From: Patescibacteria group bacterium
GTDB lineage: Bacteria; Patescibacteriota; Gracilibacteria; Peribacterales; Peribacteraceae
DNA: 34,699 nt
NCBI GenBank assembly: GCA_018818235.1
Contig: JAHISE010000067.1
Span: forward strand, 1-34,699
Direction of reading: 5' to 3'
Position numbers and translations under genes: made by a program. Of this stretch, positions 22,129 to 29,770 are shown piece by piece (within the stretch, counting starts at the first letter, position 1; every line of letters begins with the position of its first letter). The notes beneath the pieces are model-generated. The model was not told where the DNA came from and ran no database searches. It saw only the letters and a list, made by a program, of their open reading frames with translations.

Positions 22129-22691
22129 ACTCCTGCCTCCTCAAGCAACCTCCTCAACAGCCCCATCGGCAACCCCACCACCCCCGTATAGTCTCCTTCC
22201 AAATGCTCAATAAGTTTCTCCCCTTCTCCTTCAATTTGGAATGACCCGCTGCGATCTTTCCAAAGACCCAACGAAATCCACCAATCCAGTTCCTCATCAG
22301 TTAATGTTCTAAAGTGAACGTGTGAGGTTTCTACTCCTTCGAATTTTTTCGACTTTGGAGCCAAAAGACTTATTGCCGAATGAACCTGAGAAACTCCCCC
22401 ACTCTGCTCCCTAAGCATTTCTCGTGCATGATGTTTATCCTGAGGTTTTTCCAATAGATTACCTTTATGCGAAACAACCAAAGTATCTGAACCAATCACA
22501 TAATAATCAGGATACTTTGCATAAACATCCTCTGCCTTAAGTCGAGCCAGAACCTGAGCTCTCTTTATAGGATCTTCAAGCTCACAAAGCGTTTCATCCA
22601 CATCGCTTGCAATTACTTCAAACTGAATGCCAAGTTCCTCCAATAGTCTACGACGCTGAGGACTTCCCGATGCAAGAATAATATTAGACAC
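22125..22691 (-). CDS. maf: Maf-like nucleotide pyrophosphatase
   Basis: A 188-residue Maf/HAM1-fold enzyme that hydrolyses non-canonical or dTTP/UTP-type nucleoside triphosphates to monophosphate and pyrophosphate. The signature ILASGSPQRRRLLEELG is at the N-terminus, followed by SDVDE, IGSDTLV and the C-terminal GDYTGVVGLPMGLL. The start is GTG at 22691; TAGTAT at 22698-22703 on the minus strand lies 6 bases away, again consistent with a leaderless start. Downstream of it on the same strand is the convergent repeat. Confidence 0.9.
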   Translation of the reverse strand: MSNIILASGSPQRRRLLEELGIQFEVIASDVDETLCELEDPIKRAQVLARLKAEDVYAKYPDYYVIGSDTLVVSHKGNLLEKPQDKHHAREMLREQSGGVSQVHSAISLLAPKSKKFEGVETSHVHFRTLTDEELDWWISLGLWKDRSGSFQIEGEGEKLIEHLEGDYTGVVGLPMGLLRRLLEEAGV

Positions 22692-22699
22692 ATCAATAT

Positions 22700-22740
22700 A
22701 CTAACGAATAAACGAGTAAACGAGTAAACGAATCAACGAT
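22700..22740. repeat. ACGAGTAA octamer repeat, left flank
   Basis: Tandem ACGAATAA/ACGAGTAA units. The inverse (GTTTACTCGTTTGCTCG) lies at 23578-23602, on the far side of the 22775-23506 gene. Confidence 0.7.
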
Positions 22741-22774
22741 TTTTATTCGCGCTCGTTCAACAACAATACATATC

Positions 22775-23506
22775 TCAGTAGTTTATATACGGTGTCGGCC
22801 TCCCCGGTACAACCGACTCCCTTCTGTTAGACCTATCCAGCGCCTGCTCAAGCATCTGCATCCTAAGCTTCATGGTCGGAATGTAATTAACCTTATCCCT
22901 ATTCAACCATTGTATTGGATTCGAAAGACCCTGACGTGGCAGCGTAGTTGGAGCTTTTGTCACGGAAAGACAAAGCTCATAAAAACCTTCCAGAGAATAA
23001 TCCTTTAGAGTCTCGGGGCAATTGTTTGCATTCATATATCTTCGCAATAGATGACGCTCTTTTTCGCCCAGCTCATCTGTGGTCAGGCTACTTGTCTTTG
23101 GTTCAGGTACAACCTCAACCACAGGTTCAGGTGCAGGTGCGGCAGGACGTACCTCTTCTATTTCTATTTCTACTTTCTCTCCACTCAAATACCAAGTTAT
23201 AGATTCATAATCATTCATATCAGGAGGAACAAGATCTTCCTCGCCTGCCTTTGTGCGGTGTTGAAACATCTTCATTGCCTGCCAATACTCTCTTCTTTGT
23301 TTTCTCAATCTTACTTTATCTACTAAAGCAGTTTCACGAACAGTAGTTCTCTCTTCGGCATCCATAATATCGAATGCTGATCCTTCCATATCCTCATCCT
23401 GAGGCACCTTTGAAATTAAGTTCGCAGCTAAAGGTGCAGAAATAACCACTAGCAGAGTTGCTGTAATTAAACGAGTTCGTGAGATTTTGAGTTTTTTGTG
23501 GGGCAT
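22775..23506 (-). CDS. Membrane-anchored protein of unknown function, proline-rich
   Basis: A 243-residue protein with a basic N-terminus and one hydrophobic helix (LITATLLVVISAPLAANLI, residues about 13-31). A charged helical part follows, then a low-complexity Pro/Glu/Val linker (RPAAPAPEPVVEVVPEPK) and a C-terminal region with two cysteines (NNCPETL, YELCLS). I recognise no family; the layout resembles an exported protein tethered by its N-terminus. The frame is open to an ATG at 23566, but an extended -10 box at 23531-23539 lies inside that extension, so the ATG at 23506 is chosen. Confidence 0.65.
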   Translation of the reverse strand: MPHKKLKISRTRLITATLLVVISAPLAANLISKVPQDEDMEGSAFDIMDAEERTTVRETALVDKVRLRKQRREYWQAMKMFQHRTKAGEEDLVPPDMNDYESITWYLSGEKVEIEIEEVRPAAPAPEPVVEVVPEPKTSSLTTDELGEKERHLLRRYMNANNCPETLKDYSLEGFYELCLSVTKAPTTLPRQGLSNPIQWLNRDKVNYIPTMKLRMQMLEQALDRSNRRESVVPGRPTPYINY

Positions 23507-23530
23507 AGTTTGTATTGGTATTACGTGGAT

Positions 23531-23539
23531 ATTATACCA
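23531..23539 (-). promoter_or_regulatory. Extended -10 promoter
   Basis: On the minus strand TGG then TATAAT. Transcription would begin near 23524, about 18 bases before the ATG at 23506. Confidence 0.55.
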
Positions 23540-23569
23540 TAATTGATGACTTCTAGCTATGCTCAATTT

Positions 23570-23663
23570 GCTCGTTTTCTGGTTTACTCGTTTGCTCGTT
23601 TGTTCAAAAATTTAAAGGTTATTAGCCCATTCTAATATAACGAGAAACGAGCTAACGATTAAA
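23570..23663. repeat. TTTGCTCG octamer repeat, right flank
   Basis: GTTTACTCGTTTGCTCGTTTG and, further on, the inverted AACGAGAAACGAGCTAACG. It pairs both with itself and with the octamers at 22700-22740. Confidence 0.7.
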
Positions 23664-23666
23664 CAA

Positions 23667-24626
23667 TTAACCTAACCCAACCGCCTTCCTCACCCTCTCC
23701 ATCGTACCCCCCGCGATCTCCCCCGCCCTCTCCCTCCCCGAGGCCAAAACCTCCTCCACATCTTTTGTGGTCAGCTTCTCCCTTGTTTCCCTCATCGGCT
23801 TCATATAATCCATATAATCTTCAAACAACCTCTTCTTTGCATCACCATAAGAAATTCCGGACTTATATTCATCCGCCAATTTTTCCGCTACCTTTTTATC
23901 CAGGAACAACTTATTAATAATATATATTGTGGATTTCTCCGGATCCTTCGGATCGTTCTGACCCGCTGAGTCTGTAACTATTCCCATAATGATTTTCTTA
24001 ATTTTTTTCTCATCTCCGAATAGTGGAATTGTATTCCCATAACTCTTACTCATTTTTTGCCCATCCACACCCGGAACAACCGCAACTTCTTCTCTTATAA
24101 CAGGTTCTGGAATCGTAAGAGCATCTTTTCCAAAAATAGTATTAAATTTCTGAGCAATATCACGAGCCATTTCCACATGTTGCTTTTGATCCTTTCCAAC
24201 AGGCACATGCGTTGCATCATATAATAGGATATCTGCAGCCATTAAAACCGGATAAGCAAAAAGCCCGACCGAAGGAATAATCCCCTTTTGAACTTTATCT
24301 TTATAGCTAACTGCACGTTCCAAAAGTCCCATAGGTGTTATGCAGCTTAGTATCCACATAAGTTCGGTGTGCTCCGGAATCTGAGACTGATCAAATATAA
24401 TCGCCTTCTCCGGATCAAATCCACATGCAAGATAATCCAGAACAATATCTTCACGAGCTTTATTAAGTACACTTGCATCCTGAATTGTTGTAAGCGCATG
24501 AAGATCGGCAACAAAGAATAAGCTTTGGTCGGATTTTTCCGTGAATTCCAAATTAGGCTTTATTGATCCGAAATAATTTCCTATATGTAATTGGCCGGAG
24601 GGTTGGATACCCGAAAGTACTCGCAT
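23667..24626 (-). CDS. trpS: Tryptophanyl-tRNA synthetase
   Basis: A 319-residue class I aminoacyl-tRNA synthetase that charges tRNA-Trp. The HIGH-type motif is PSGQLHIGNYFG near the N-terminus and the KMSKS motif is GQKMSKSYGN. DLHALTT, KDQKQHVEMARD and the C-terminal anticodon-binding helices agree with the bacterial TrpS family in order and length. The start at 24626 has TAACAT on the minus strand 6 bases upstream and no ribosome binding site. Monocistronic. Confidence 0.95.
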   Translation of the reverse strand: MRVLSGIQPSGQLHIGNYFGSIKPNLEFTEKSDQSLFFVADLHALTTIQDASVLNKAREDIVLDYLACGFDPEKAIIFDQSQIPEHTELMWILSCITPMGLLERAVSYKDKVQKGIIPSVGLFAYPVLMAADILLYDATHVPVGKDQKQHVEMARDIAQKFNTIFGKDALTIPEPVIREEVAVVPGVDGQKMSKSYGNTIPLFGDEKKIKKIIMGIVTDSAGQNDPKDPEKSTIYIINKLFLDKKVAEKLADEYKSGISYGDAKKRLFEDYMDYMKPMRETREKLTTKDVEEVLASGRERAGEIAGGTMERVRKAVGLG

Positions 24627-24723
24627 GGGTGTATGTTAACGTTCAGAGAGGATTTTGTATAGAAATAATGATCTACCTTCCTCGTGGGTCGTATTATTGA
24701 ACCTTCCTTTTTCTCTATTTTAT

Positions 24724-24731
24724 TGTATAAT
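24724..24731 (+). promoter_or_regulatory. -10 box for a leaderless GTG start
   Basis: TG plus TATAAT, with GTG 24739 starting 7 bases after the box. The expected transcript start coincides with the GTG. Confidence 0.55.
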
Positions 24732-24738
24732 ATATTTA

Positions 24739-24999
24739 GTGAATGTAATACCAACACCGGAAAATATAATCCCCGCTTCCGAAGTCTCTACAGGTGCTGC
24801 TGAGCAAATAGCAGCTGACAAGGCACCGGTAATTTCTCAGGTTTCGCCCGGACTGGAAGTACTTAAACAATCAATCGGACCAACTATTGCTCCGGTTCTA
24901 ACAATTGCAGGGATTGCATATATTACATATCTGGGAATTAAAACAATAATCACGGGGAAGAAGCCTTTTGGGAAAGGGTCAACAACAATGGTTGCTTAG
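24739..24999 (+). CDS. Small single-pass membrane protein, unknown
   Basis: An 86-residue protein if started at GTG 24739: a soluble Ala/Pro/Ser-rich N-terminal half (PENIIPASEVSTGAAEQIAA) and one membrane helix near the C-terminus (APVLTIAGIAYITYLGIKTI), then a basic tail. The frame continues upstream to ATG 24655, but the TATAAT at 24726 lies inside that extension, so the GTG start is preferred. No family recognised. It is divergent from trpS. Confidence 0.55.
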   Translation: MNVIPTPENIIPASEVSTGAAEQIAADKAPVISQVSPGLEVLKQSIGPTIAPVLTIAGIAYITYLGIKTIITGKKPFGKGSTTMVA

Positions 25000-25010
25000 A
25001 TCCTTGGCCA

Positions 25011-25140
25011 ACCTTCGCTGCTGGTTGGCTTGCCACGATCAATCACGACTGACGTGGCCTGCCAACCGAAGCCAGGAGGTGGTCGTAAAATTGGTCAACC
25101 TTCGCTCGCTGTGGCGAGGCTATGGTTTACAACCTCCTGC
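25011..25140. repeat. REP-like repeats next to tRNA-Val
   Basis: Two hairpin-rich blocks: CCAACCTTCGCTGCTGG to CCTGCCAACCGAAGCC (about 25009-25073) and GGTCAACCTTCGCTCGC to GCGAGGCTATGG (about 25097-25127). Related to the REP copies at 46, 2563, 2658, 7671, 9549 and 25690. Confidence 0.65.
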
Positions 25141-25146
25141 GGAGGT

Positions 25147-25223
25147 TGGTGGACGATACTGGATTCGAACCAGTGACCTTACGGATGTGAACCGTACGCT
25201 CTAACCAACTGAGCTAATCGTCC
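25147..25223 (-). tRNA. tRNA-Val (anticodon CAC)
   Basis: On the minus strand all arms fold: acceptor GGACGAT with ATCGTCC, D-arm GCTC/GAGC, anticodon stem TACGG/CCGTA with loop TTCACAT (CAC anticodon), and T-arm ACTGG/CCAGT with loop TTCGAAT. The discriminator is A and the CCA end is encoded. Length is 74 plus CCA. Confidence 0.95.
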
Positions 25224-25473
25224 ATTATGTTGAGTGCATTGTACCAATAACTACTGAGTATAACTAAAAATATTGGAATTTCATGATTATTTGTCGTTCA
25301 ATAATACAGAATACTTTTGCACAAATGTATTTGTGATGTAGATATTTATGCACCCTTAACATGTAAGGCAATTCCGGAATTGCTTTACTGGTTTTTTAGA
25401 CAAGTCAAAGACCCTGACGTCGTATAGATCCTCGATCTTCCAGATCGAAGAAGAAACCTACCTTGTATCCTTT
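25224..25473. other. AT-rich gene-free spacer with a perfect palindrome
   Basis: No convincing gene. At 25363-25388 the arms GTAAGGCAATTCC and GGAATTGCTTTAC form an almost perfect palindrome followed by GGTTTTTTAG, which could terminate a + strand transcript, although no upstream + strand gene other than the small membrane protein exists. A second hairpin, CGATCTTCCAGATCG, lies at about 25433-25447. Confidence 0.5.
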
Positions 25474-25612
25474 TATACTCCTTCGCCTAAATAGTTCCGA
25501 TTCTTGAGGACTCATTAATTATTAACAAATCTATTTCTAATGGCTATGGAGTACGAGATTGCATAACAAAAGCACAGTGAATTTTTCGGAATTATTAACT
25601 AAAAGCAGTATA
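25474..25612. mobile_element. 139-bp TATACT MITE, copy 1
   Basis: Non-coding element with imperfect 25-bp terminal inverted repeats (19 of 25 match): starts TATACTCCTTCGCCTAAATA and ends AATTATTAACTAAAAGCAGTATA. Near-identical copies at 32172-32310 and 34559-34698. Confidence 0.85.
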
Positions 25613-25683
25613 TCAAGGGCGTTAGGGGTGGTTTTGAATTTAAAACACTGTTGATTTTTGGCTTAAATTAGAGCCTTTAGGGA

Positions 25684-25804
25684 TCACTAGTCGCTTGCCT
25701 GCCGACCGTCTTGTCGGCCATAGCCCAGCCTGCCGACCATAGCCCAGAGGCGACGGCTGGAGGCGACGACTGAAGCCCAAGAGGCGAAGGTTGGTCACTA
25801 GTCG
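25684..25804. repeat. REP composite flanked by a 10-bp direct repeat
   Basis: TCACTAGTCG occurs at 25684-25693 and 25795-25804. Between them are REP-type segments (GCCTGCCGACC, CATAGCCCAG, GGCGACGGCTGG, GGCGAAGGTTGG). The direct repeat looks like a target-site duplication. Two GTCGAAT heptamers follow. Confidence 0.6.
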
Positions 25805-25820
25805 AATGTCGAATGTCATC

Positions 25821-26435
25821 TCAAACCCCAATCACATGCCTCTTCTTTACTTCCTCCTGAATAAACTCGGGGTCACTTCCCAACCTACTACCTTCCGGTT
25901 CAACTTGTCCCATATATTTGCTATTTGGTTTTTTGTTGTAAGGAGTCTGCGCCGGACTTGTCATCTGTTCAAAAGAAATCTGACAAACTCGCATCCCTGA
26001 ATAAAGCGCAACCGGCATTGTATTTAAGTTACTGATTTCGAGTGTGATTGTTCCGCTAAATCCGGGATCAACGAACCCTGCAGTTGAGTGGACAATGATT
26101 CCCAGACGTCCCAATGAACTTCTGCCTTCCACACGTACAACCAAATCATCGGGGACTGTAATTTTTTCCTGAGTAACCCCAAGAAAGAACTCACCGGGTT
26201 GCACTATAAATGGCTCCCCGTCTGCAACTTCTATGGTTCTGATGTTATCGGTTAGAGTTTCTGACTTTCTTGGATCCAGAAGTGAGGCTTTGGAATTATC
26301 GTAAAGCTTAAAGATGTTTCCAAGATGCAAATCCATAGAACTTGCATGGATGTGGTACGAACTCGGATCACAGTTTTCTATTTTTACGTGACCTGAGGTG
26401 ATGGCTCGGCGGATGTCGATGTCGGAGAGGATCAT
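25821..26435 (-). CDS. dcd: dCTP deaminase
   Basis: A 204-residue trimeric dUTPase-fold enzyme that deaminates dCTP to dUTP for dTTP synthesis, or both deaminates and hydrolyses it if bifunctional. The conserved active-site segment is VEGRSSLGRLGIIVHSTAGFVDPGF, followed by TITLEISNL and the nucleotide-binding C-terminal tail (PNSKYMGQVEPEGS). The N-terminal MILSDIDIRRAI is family-typical. TATGAT on the minus strand at 26447-26452 lies 11 bases before the ATG. A C-terminal extension after the QVEPEGS segment is slightly longer than usual. Confidence 0.93.
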   Translation of the reverse strand: MILSDIDIRRAITSGHVKIENCDPSSYHIHASSMDLHLGNIFKLYDNSKASLLDPRKSETLTDNIRTIEVADGEPFIVQPGEFFLGVTQEKITVPDDLVVRVEGRSSLGRLGIIVHSTAGFVDPGFSGTITLEISNLNTMPVALYSGMRVCQISFEQMTSPAQTPYNKKPNSKYMGQVEPEGSRLGSDPEFIQEEVKKRHVIGV

Positions 26436-26446
26436 GATGTGAGAGT

Positions 26447-26452
26447 ATCATA
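26447..26452 (-). promoter_or_regulatory. -10 box of dcd
   Basis: TATGAT on the minus strand, 11 bases before the start codon; no ribosome binding site. Confidence 0.45.
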
Positions 26453-26461
26453 AATAATATA

Positions 26462-26622
26462 AAAAATCCCAAATCCCAAAACACAAATCACAAAGAAATC
26501 CCAAATCCCAAAACACAAATCACAAAGAAATCCCAAATCCCAAAACACAAATCATAAAGAAATCCCAAATCCCAAAACACAAATCACAAAGAAATCCCAA
26601 ATCCCAAAACACAAATCCCAAA
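26462..26622. repeat. 32-bp tandem repeat built from AAATCCC heptamers, left flank
   Basis: Five copies of a 32-bp unit (AAATCCC twice, AAAACAC, AAATCAC, AAAG). Its inverse (GGGATTT units) lies at 27044-27150 on the other side of the four-helix-bundle gene. Confidence 0.9.
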
Positions 26623-26628
26623 TGCCAT

Positions 26629-26985
26629 TTATTGTGTAAGCTTTAATATTATTGAACTTAGAATTCGTAATAATTGATTTGCCTCATCCTTTAAATAAGT
26701 CTGTTCCTTTTGTAGCTCAGTATTGTTTCCGGCATCTATAAGATCTAACCAATGAATACTTTCTTTAGCTTCTTTTCTTGAAATTCGCATATGCATTATT
26801 CGATCCTTTTTACCCAGTGCCTCATCCGCCTCAATAAAATTTGCTCCAATAGATCCTGAAGAACGAATAAGTTGTTTAGTGTATTCGGTGTTGGAAATTG
26901 AGTATGGGATTTTTTCTGTAAAGAATTTAACTTTGCGTGCAAATTGCCTAGAGCGCTGCTCAAAATCAAATGGTTTATCAGTCAT
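26629..26985 (-). CDS. Four-helix-bundle protein (S23/IVP family)
   Basis: A 118-residue all-helical protein of the S23 ribosomal/intervening-sequence-protein family. The typical features are the N-terminal FEQRSRQFARKVKFF helix, the central IRSSGSIGANFIEADEALGKKDRIMHMRISRKEAKES segment and the hydrophobic last helix. Relatives are found in 23S rRNA insertions and as Avd next to diversity-generating retroelements, but no reverse transcriptase or rRNA is present here. It is flanked on both sides by inverted AAATCCC heptamer arrays. TATACT on the minus strand at 26996-27001 is 10 bases upstream. Confidence 0.9.
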   Translation of the reverse strand: MTDKPFDFEQRSRQFARKVKFFTEKIPYSISNTEYTKQLIRSSGSIGANFIEADEALGKKDRIMHMRISRKEAKESIHWLDLIDAGNNTELQKEQTYLKDEANQLLRILSSIILKLTQ

Positions 26986-26995
26986 AAGGTGAACC

Positions 26996-27001
26996 AGTAT
27001 A
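26996..27001 (-). promoter_or_regulatory. -10 box of the four-helix-bundle gene
   Basis: TATACT on the minus strand, 10 bases before the ATG at 26985. Confidence 0.5.
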
Positions 27002-27043
27002 CACCATTATTGTGAATATCAAGTATTTTCTATTAATAACAAT

Positions 27044-27150
27044 CTTGGGATTTGGGATTTGTATTTTGGGATTTCGTTGTGTTTTGGGATTTGTGTTTTG
27101 GGATTTCGTTGTGTTTTGTGATTTGTTTTTTGAGATTTGGGATTTCTTAA
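27044..27150. repeat. GGGATTT heptamer repeat, right flank
   Basis: Imperfect tandem of GGGATTT, GTGTTTT and CGTTGTG units: the inverse of the array at 26462-26622 across the four-helix-bundle gene. Confidence 0.85.
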
Positions 27151-27240
27151 ATGGGTCCCTGCATTTTGGCATTGATCCGTGATTTGTATTCTTACCTACA
27201 AAAACCTCACCTATTCCATTGCCCTACCCCCAAATTTCCA

Positions 27241-27246
27241 TAAAAT
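27241..27246 (+). promoter_or_regulatory. -10 box, leaderless start at 27257
   Basis: TAAAAT, 10 bases before ATG 27257; it lies inside the longer open frame that begins at 27179. Confidence 0.45.
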
Positions 27247-27256
27247 ACCTGCGTCC

Positions 27257-29005
27257 ATGTCATCTGCAACCGATGTAAATCGCCTGGCCACAAAAAGCTC
27301 TAATGACAAGATAGTCGGAGGAGATGGATCAAGCCTGATGGGAGATTATGAGCGGGAACTGCAGTGTAAATTTTTGAATGATAAATGTATGGAGAGATTG
27401 ACCGGCATAATGCAGGCTTCACCTTTATATACGGAAAAAGATCTGGATCTGGAAAGGCGCGGACTTAAAATGTTCGAAGAAAAAATGCAAACCGAAGAGC
27501 TTAAACAGAGTTACGAAAATACTCCCGCTCTTAAGAGCGAATTGGACGCAGCAGAACAGGAATTTAACAGACAAATGGGAAGGGCCAGAGCAAATAACTG
27601 GATAACCGACAATACTTTAAAATACTGGACCAATAAGCTTTCATCAAAAAATTATCACTGGTCACAGAAGGTTCAATTCATATATGACAAATTGCCTCAC
27701 TTGGTAAGCAATTGGGAGAAAATGACCAATGATATTAAAAAGATCAAAGATGAAATTAAAAAAGATCCGACTCTGAAGAATATTCCTGCAGTAAATATTG
27801 TTGAAACCGGAAAAGGACTTAAGAAATTCACTGACTGGCGTAATGCAATCAGTGAAGCACTGGGGATAATAGAAGCTACCAAGCGCGGAAGAACTGAACT
27901 GTTCAAGGAAGCCAAACAAATATTAAGCTCAGCCGTAAAAAAAGATGTGCTTTCTTCGCATAAAGTCGGAGAATGGCTGCATCGCATATTCGAAAGTAAT
28001 GCACCAGTCGAATTGATCCGCAAATTTGTTCAGGGATCTGATGATAAATCTTTGAAGGGCTTGATAGGACGATGGACAATGGTAAGAGAAAGATATGACA
28101 AAATAGAAATTAAAAGAGTGAAGGTTGGCACCCCACGCAGTTTTAGTTTTGTAAAAACGGAAAAATTCCTTGATTGGCACTACTCCAAACGCCTTGCCTA
28201 TGTGGAAGAAGCTGAAAAAAGATTTACAGACATAGAAAAGGAAAATCCACTGATACTTGATATCAGGCGCGAACTTGATTGCGAAGACTGGGCAACAGCC
28301 GCGCACCTTATCGGCAAGGCAGAAAATGAATTGGTTTCGGAAAAAGACAAGGAAAAGCTCAAATCACTGAAGAGATATCTGAAAGAACATCAAACAACAG
28401 GAATATCTGGCTCGGCAACATTCGAAGAAGAAGGTGAAGATCCTCACGCAGAATTGGAGCGTCTGCTTTCCATTCTGCCAAGTTCATTACAGTCCCTTTA
28501 TCGTAAATCAATTCACGCAGGTAAGTTTAAGTGTCTTTCCTCCATAATGTACAACCGTGTCTGGTGTCACGAAAAAGGACGAGTACTTGATGATAATAAA
28601 GAAGAAGAAATGCGTCAACATGCAACCGAAGATACAAGAACCAGATTGGAAGAAGGCGATAACAAGGATCAACACGTTGCCACCGACGTAGACAGTTACA
28701 AAGAACCATCCATACGCTCCTACTCGTACACGGGTATCAACAAATCACAGACGTTGTTCGTAAGTTCCACGGGTCATGATGCACTTGTCGCAAAAATGCA
28801 TCAGGAGGACAGTTACCTTTTCCGCTATTGGACTACACTGATACCCGACGGAGTGGATTATGGAACTCACTCTTATGTGGTTAATAACATTAATTACAAA
28901 ATTAAAAGCTGTTTGCGTAAAATTGAATCTCCAAAAGCATCGGTTGCAAGCAAGCCATCCCCTTCTAAATCTGCAGGGGCAACTTCATACGCAATGTCTT
29001 CATAA
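27257..29005 (+). CDS. Large charged helical protein, unknown function
   Basis: A 582-residue, strongly charged and mostly helical protein without signal peptide or membrane segment. Lys/Glu-rich stretches (for example NDIKKIKDEIKKDPTLKN and KENPLILDIRRELDCEDW) suggest helical bundles. Residues from about 425 are more acidic (EEEGEDPHAELERLL), and the C-terminus is low-complexity Ser/Ala/Pro (SPKASVASKPSPSKSAG). I recognise no domain. The start at ATG 27257 is chosen over the upstream in-frame codon at 27179 because the probable -10 box lies between them. It is followed by the DM13 lipoprotein gene on the same strand. Confidence 0.7.
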   Translation: MSSATDVNRLATKSSNDKIVGGDGSSLMGDYERELQCKFLNDKCMERLTGIMQASPLYTEKDLDLERRGLKMFEEKMQTEELKQSYENTPALKSELDAAEQEFNRQMGRARANNWITDNTLKYWTNKLSSKNYHWSQKVQFIYDKLPHLVSNWEKMTNDIKKIKDEIKKDPTLKNIPAVNIVETGKGLKKFTDWRNAISEALGIIEATKRGRTELFKEAKQILSSAVKKDVLSSHKVGEWLHRIFESNAPVELIRKFVQGSDDKSLKGLIGRWTMVRERYDKIEIKRVKVGTPRSFSFVKTEKFLDWHYSKRLAYVEEAEKRFTDIEKENPLILDIRRELDCEDWATAAHLIGKAENELVSEKDKEKLKSLKRYLKEHQTTGISGSATFEEEGEDPHAELERLLSILPSSLQSLYRKSIHAGKFKCLSSIMYNRVWCHEKGRVLDDNKEEEMRQHATEDTRTRLEEGDNKDQHVATDVDSYKEPSIRSYSYTGINKSQTLFVSSTGHDALVAKMHQEDSYLFRYWTTLIPDGVDYGTHSYVVNNINYKIKSCLRKIESPKASVASKPSPSKSAGATSYAMSS

Positions 29006-29084
29006 TTGAAATAAGACACCTATTTGCTTGAAAATATCACAGATTTGTACAAAAATGCCACCAACAAATTTCCCCATTCCGATA

Positions 29085-29690
29085 ATGAAAAGATTATTAT
29101 TGATTTCCACCGTTTTCCTTACTGCTTGTGCATCAATTACCGATGGCAGTCCTGATGCAGAAAACAATCATGCATCCATCCCACTTAAAGAGCGCTTGGT
29201 TAATCCTCTTTTTGCCGAGCAATACTCAAAGGCTATGACCGAAAGACTCACAGAACTTGTTATTGATAAAGATCCGATTATTGAAGATGAAAAAAAGGCG
29301 AGGTACGTGGAAGACACAAAAAGATATTGGATGGATATTGATCGCAAGTCACGCAAGCTACAGCAGCAAGGATTAACCGGTCAATTTGTAGGCGATAAAG
29401 AGTATGTGATAGGTGAAGCACTTTTGATTAATAACATATTATTTCTCGGTACAAAATTCGAAACTGACCCAGGACCTGAACTTCATATATTTTTGTCAGA
29501 AGTTCTGGATCCGCGTGACCTTGAGGAGTTCCCCGATCCCAGCTTTGTTGATCTTGGGGCTTTGCAATCCCCTTACGGAGCTCAGCGTTATGGCATTCCT
29601 GTCGTAACTAATATTGATGCATTAAGAACTGTTATACTTTGGGATAATCAGCTAAAGAGGTTGTATGGGTTTGCACAGTTAAGCAAGTAA
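29085..29690 (+). CDS. DM13-domain lipoprotein
   Basis: A 201-residue exported lipoprotein. The signal peptide (MKRLLLISTVFLTAC) ends in a lipobox with the lipidated Cys at residue 15. A helical spacer leads to a DM13 domain at about residues 95-200: GQFVGDKEYVIGEALLI, FETDPGPELHIFLS, FVDLGALQSPYGAQRYGIP and TVILWDNQLKRLYGFAQL. DM13 is a small cytochrome-like beta-domain proposed to take part in redox or adhesion. The conserved Cys often seen in the C-terminal strand is replaced by Asp (ILWDNQ). Its neighbour on the other strand is a DsbA-like lipoprotein. Confidence 0.82.
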   Translation: MKRLLLISTVFLTACASITDGSPDAENNHASIPLKERLVNPLFAEQYSKAMTERLTELVIDKDPIIEDEKKARYVEDTKRYWMDIDRKSRKLQQQGLTGQFVGDKEYVIGEALLINNILFLGTKFETDPGPELHIFLSEVLDPRDLEEFPDPSFVDLGALQSPYGAQRYGIPVVTNIDALRTVILWDNQLKRLYGFAQLSK

Positions 29691-29770
29691 TAACAATCGA
29701 CACGGTCCTGCGGGACCTTTCGACAGTCAACTATCAACACAGTAATATTTATGCTACACAGAATCAAAAT

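Noticed and set aside
26462..26622. Possible CRISPR array (32-bp units)
   Set aside because: Units are contiguous with no unique spacers and are built from heptamers; no cas gene is present.
26629..26985. Diversity-generating retroelement (the four-helix protein as Avd)
   Set aside because: No reverse transcriptase, template repeat or variable repeat in the window.
27179..27256. N-terminal extension of the large helical protein
   Set aside because: The TAAAAT box at 27241 lies inside it and no ribosome binding site supports the start at 27179.
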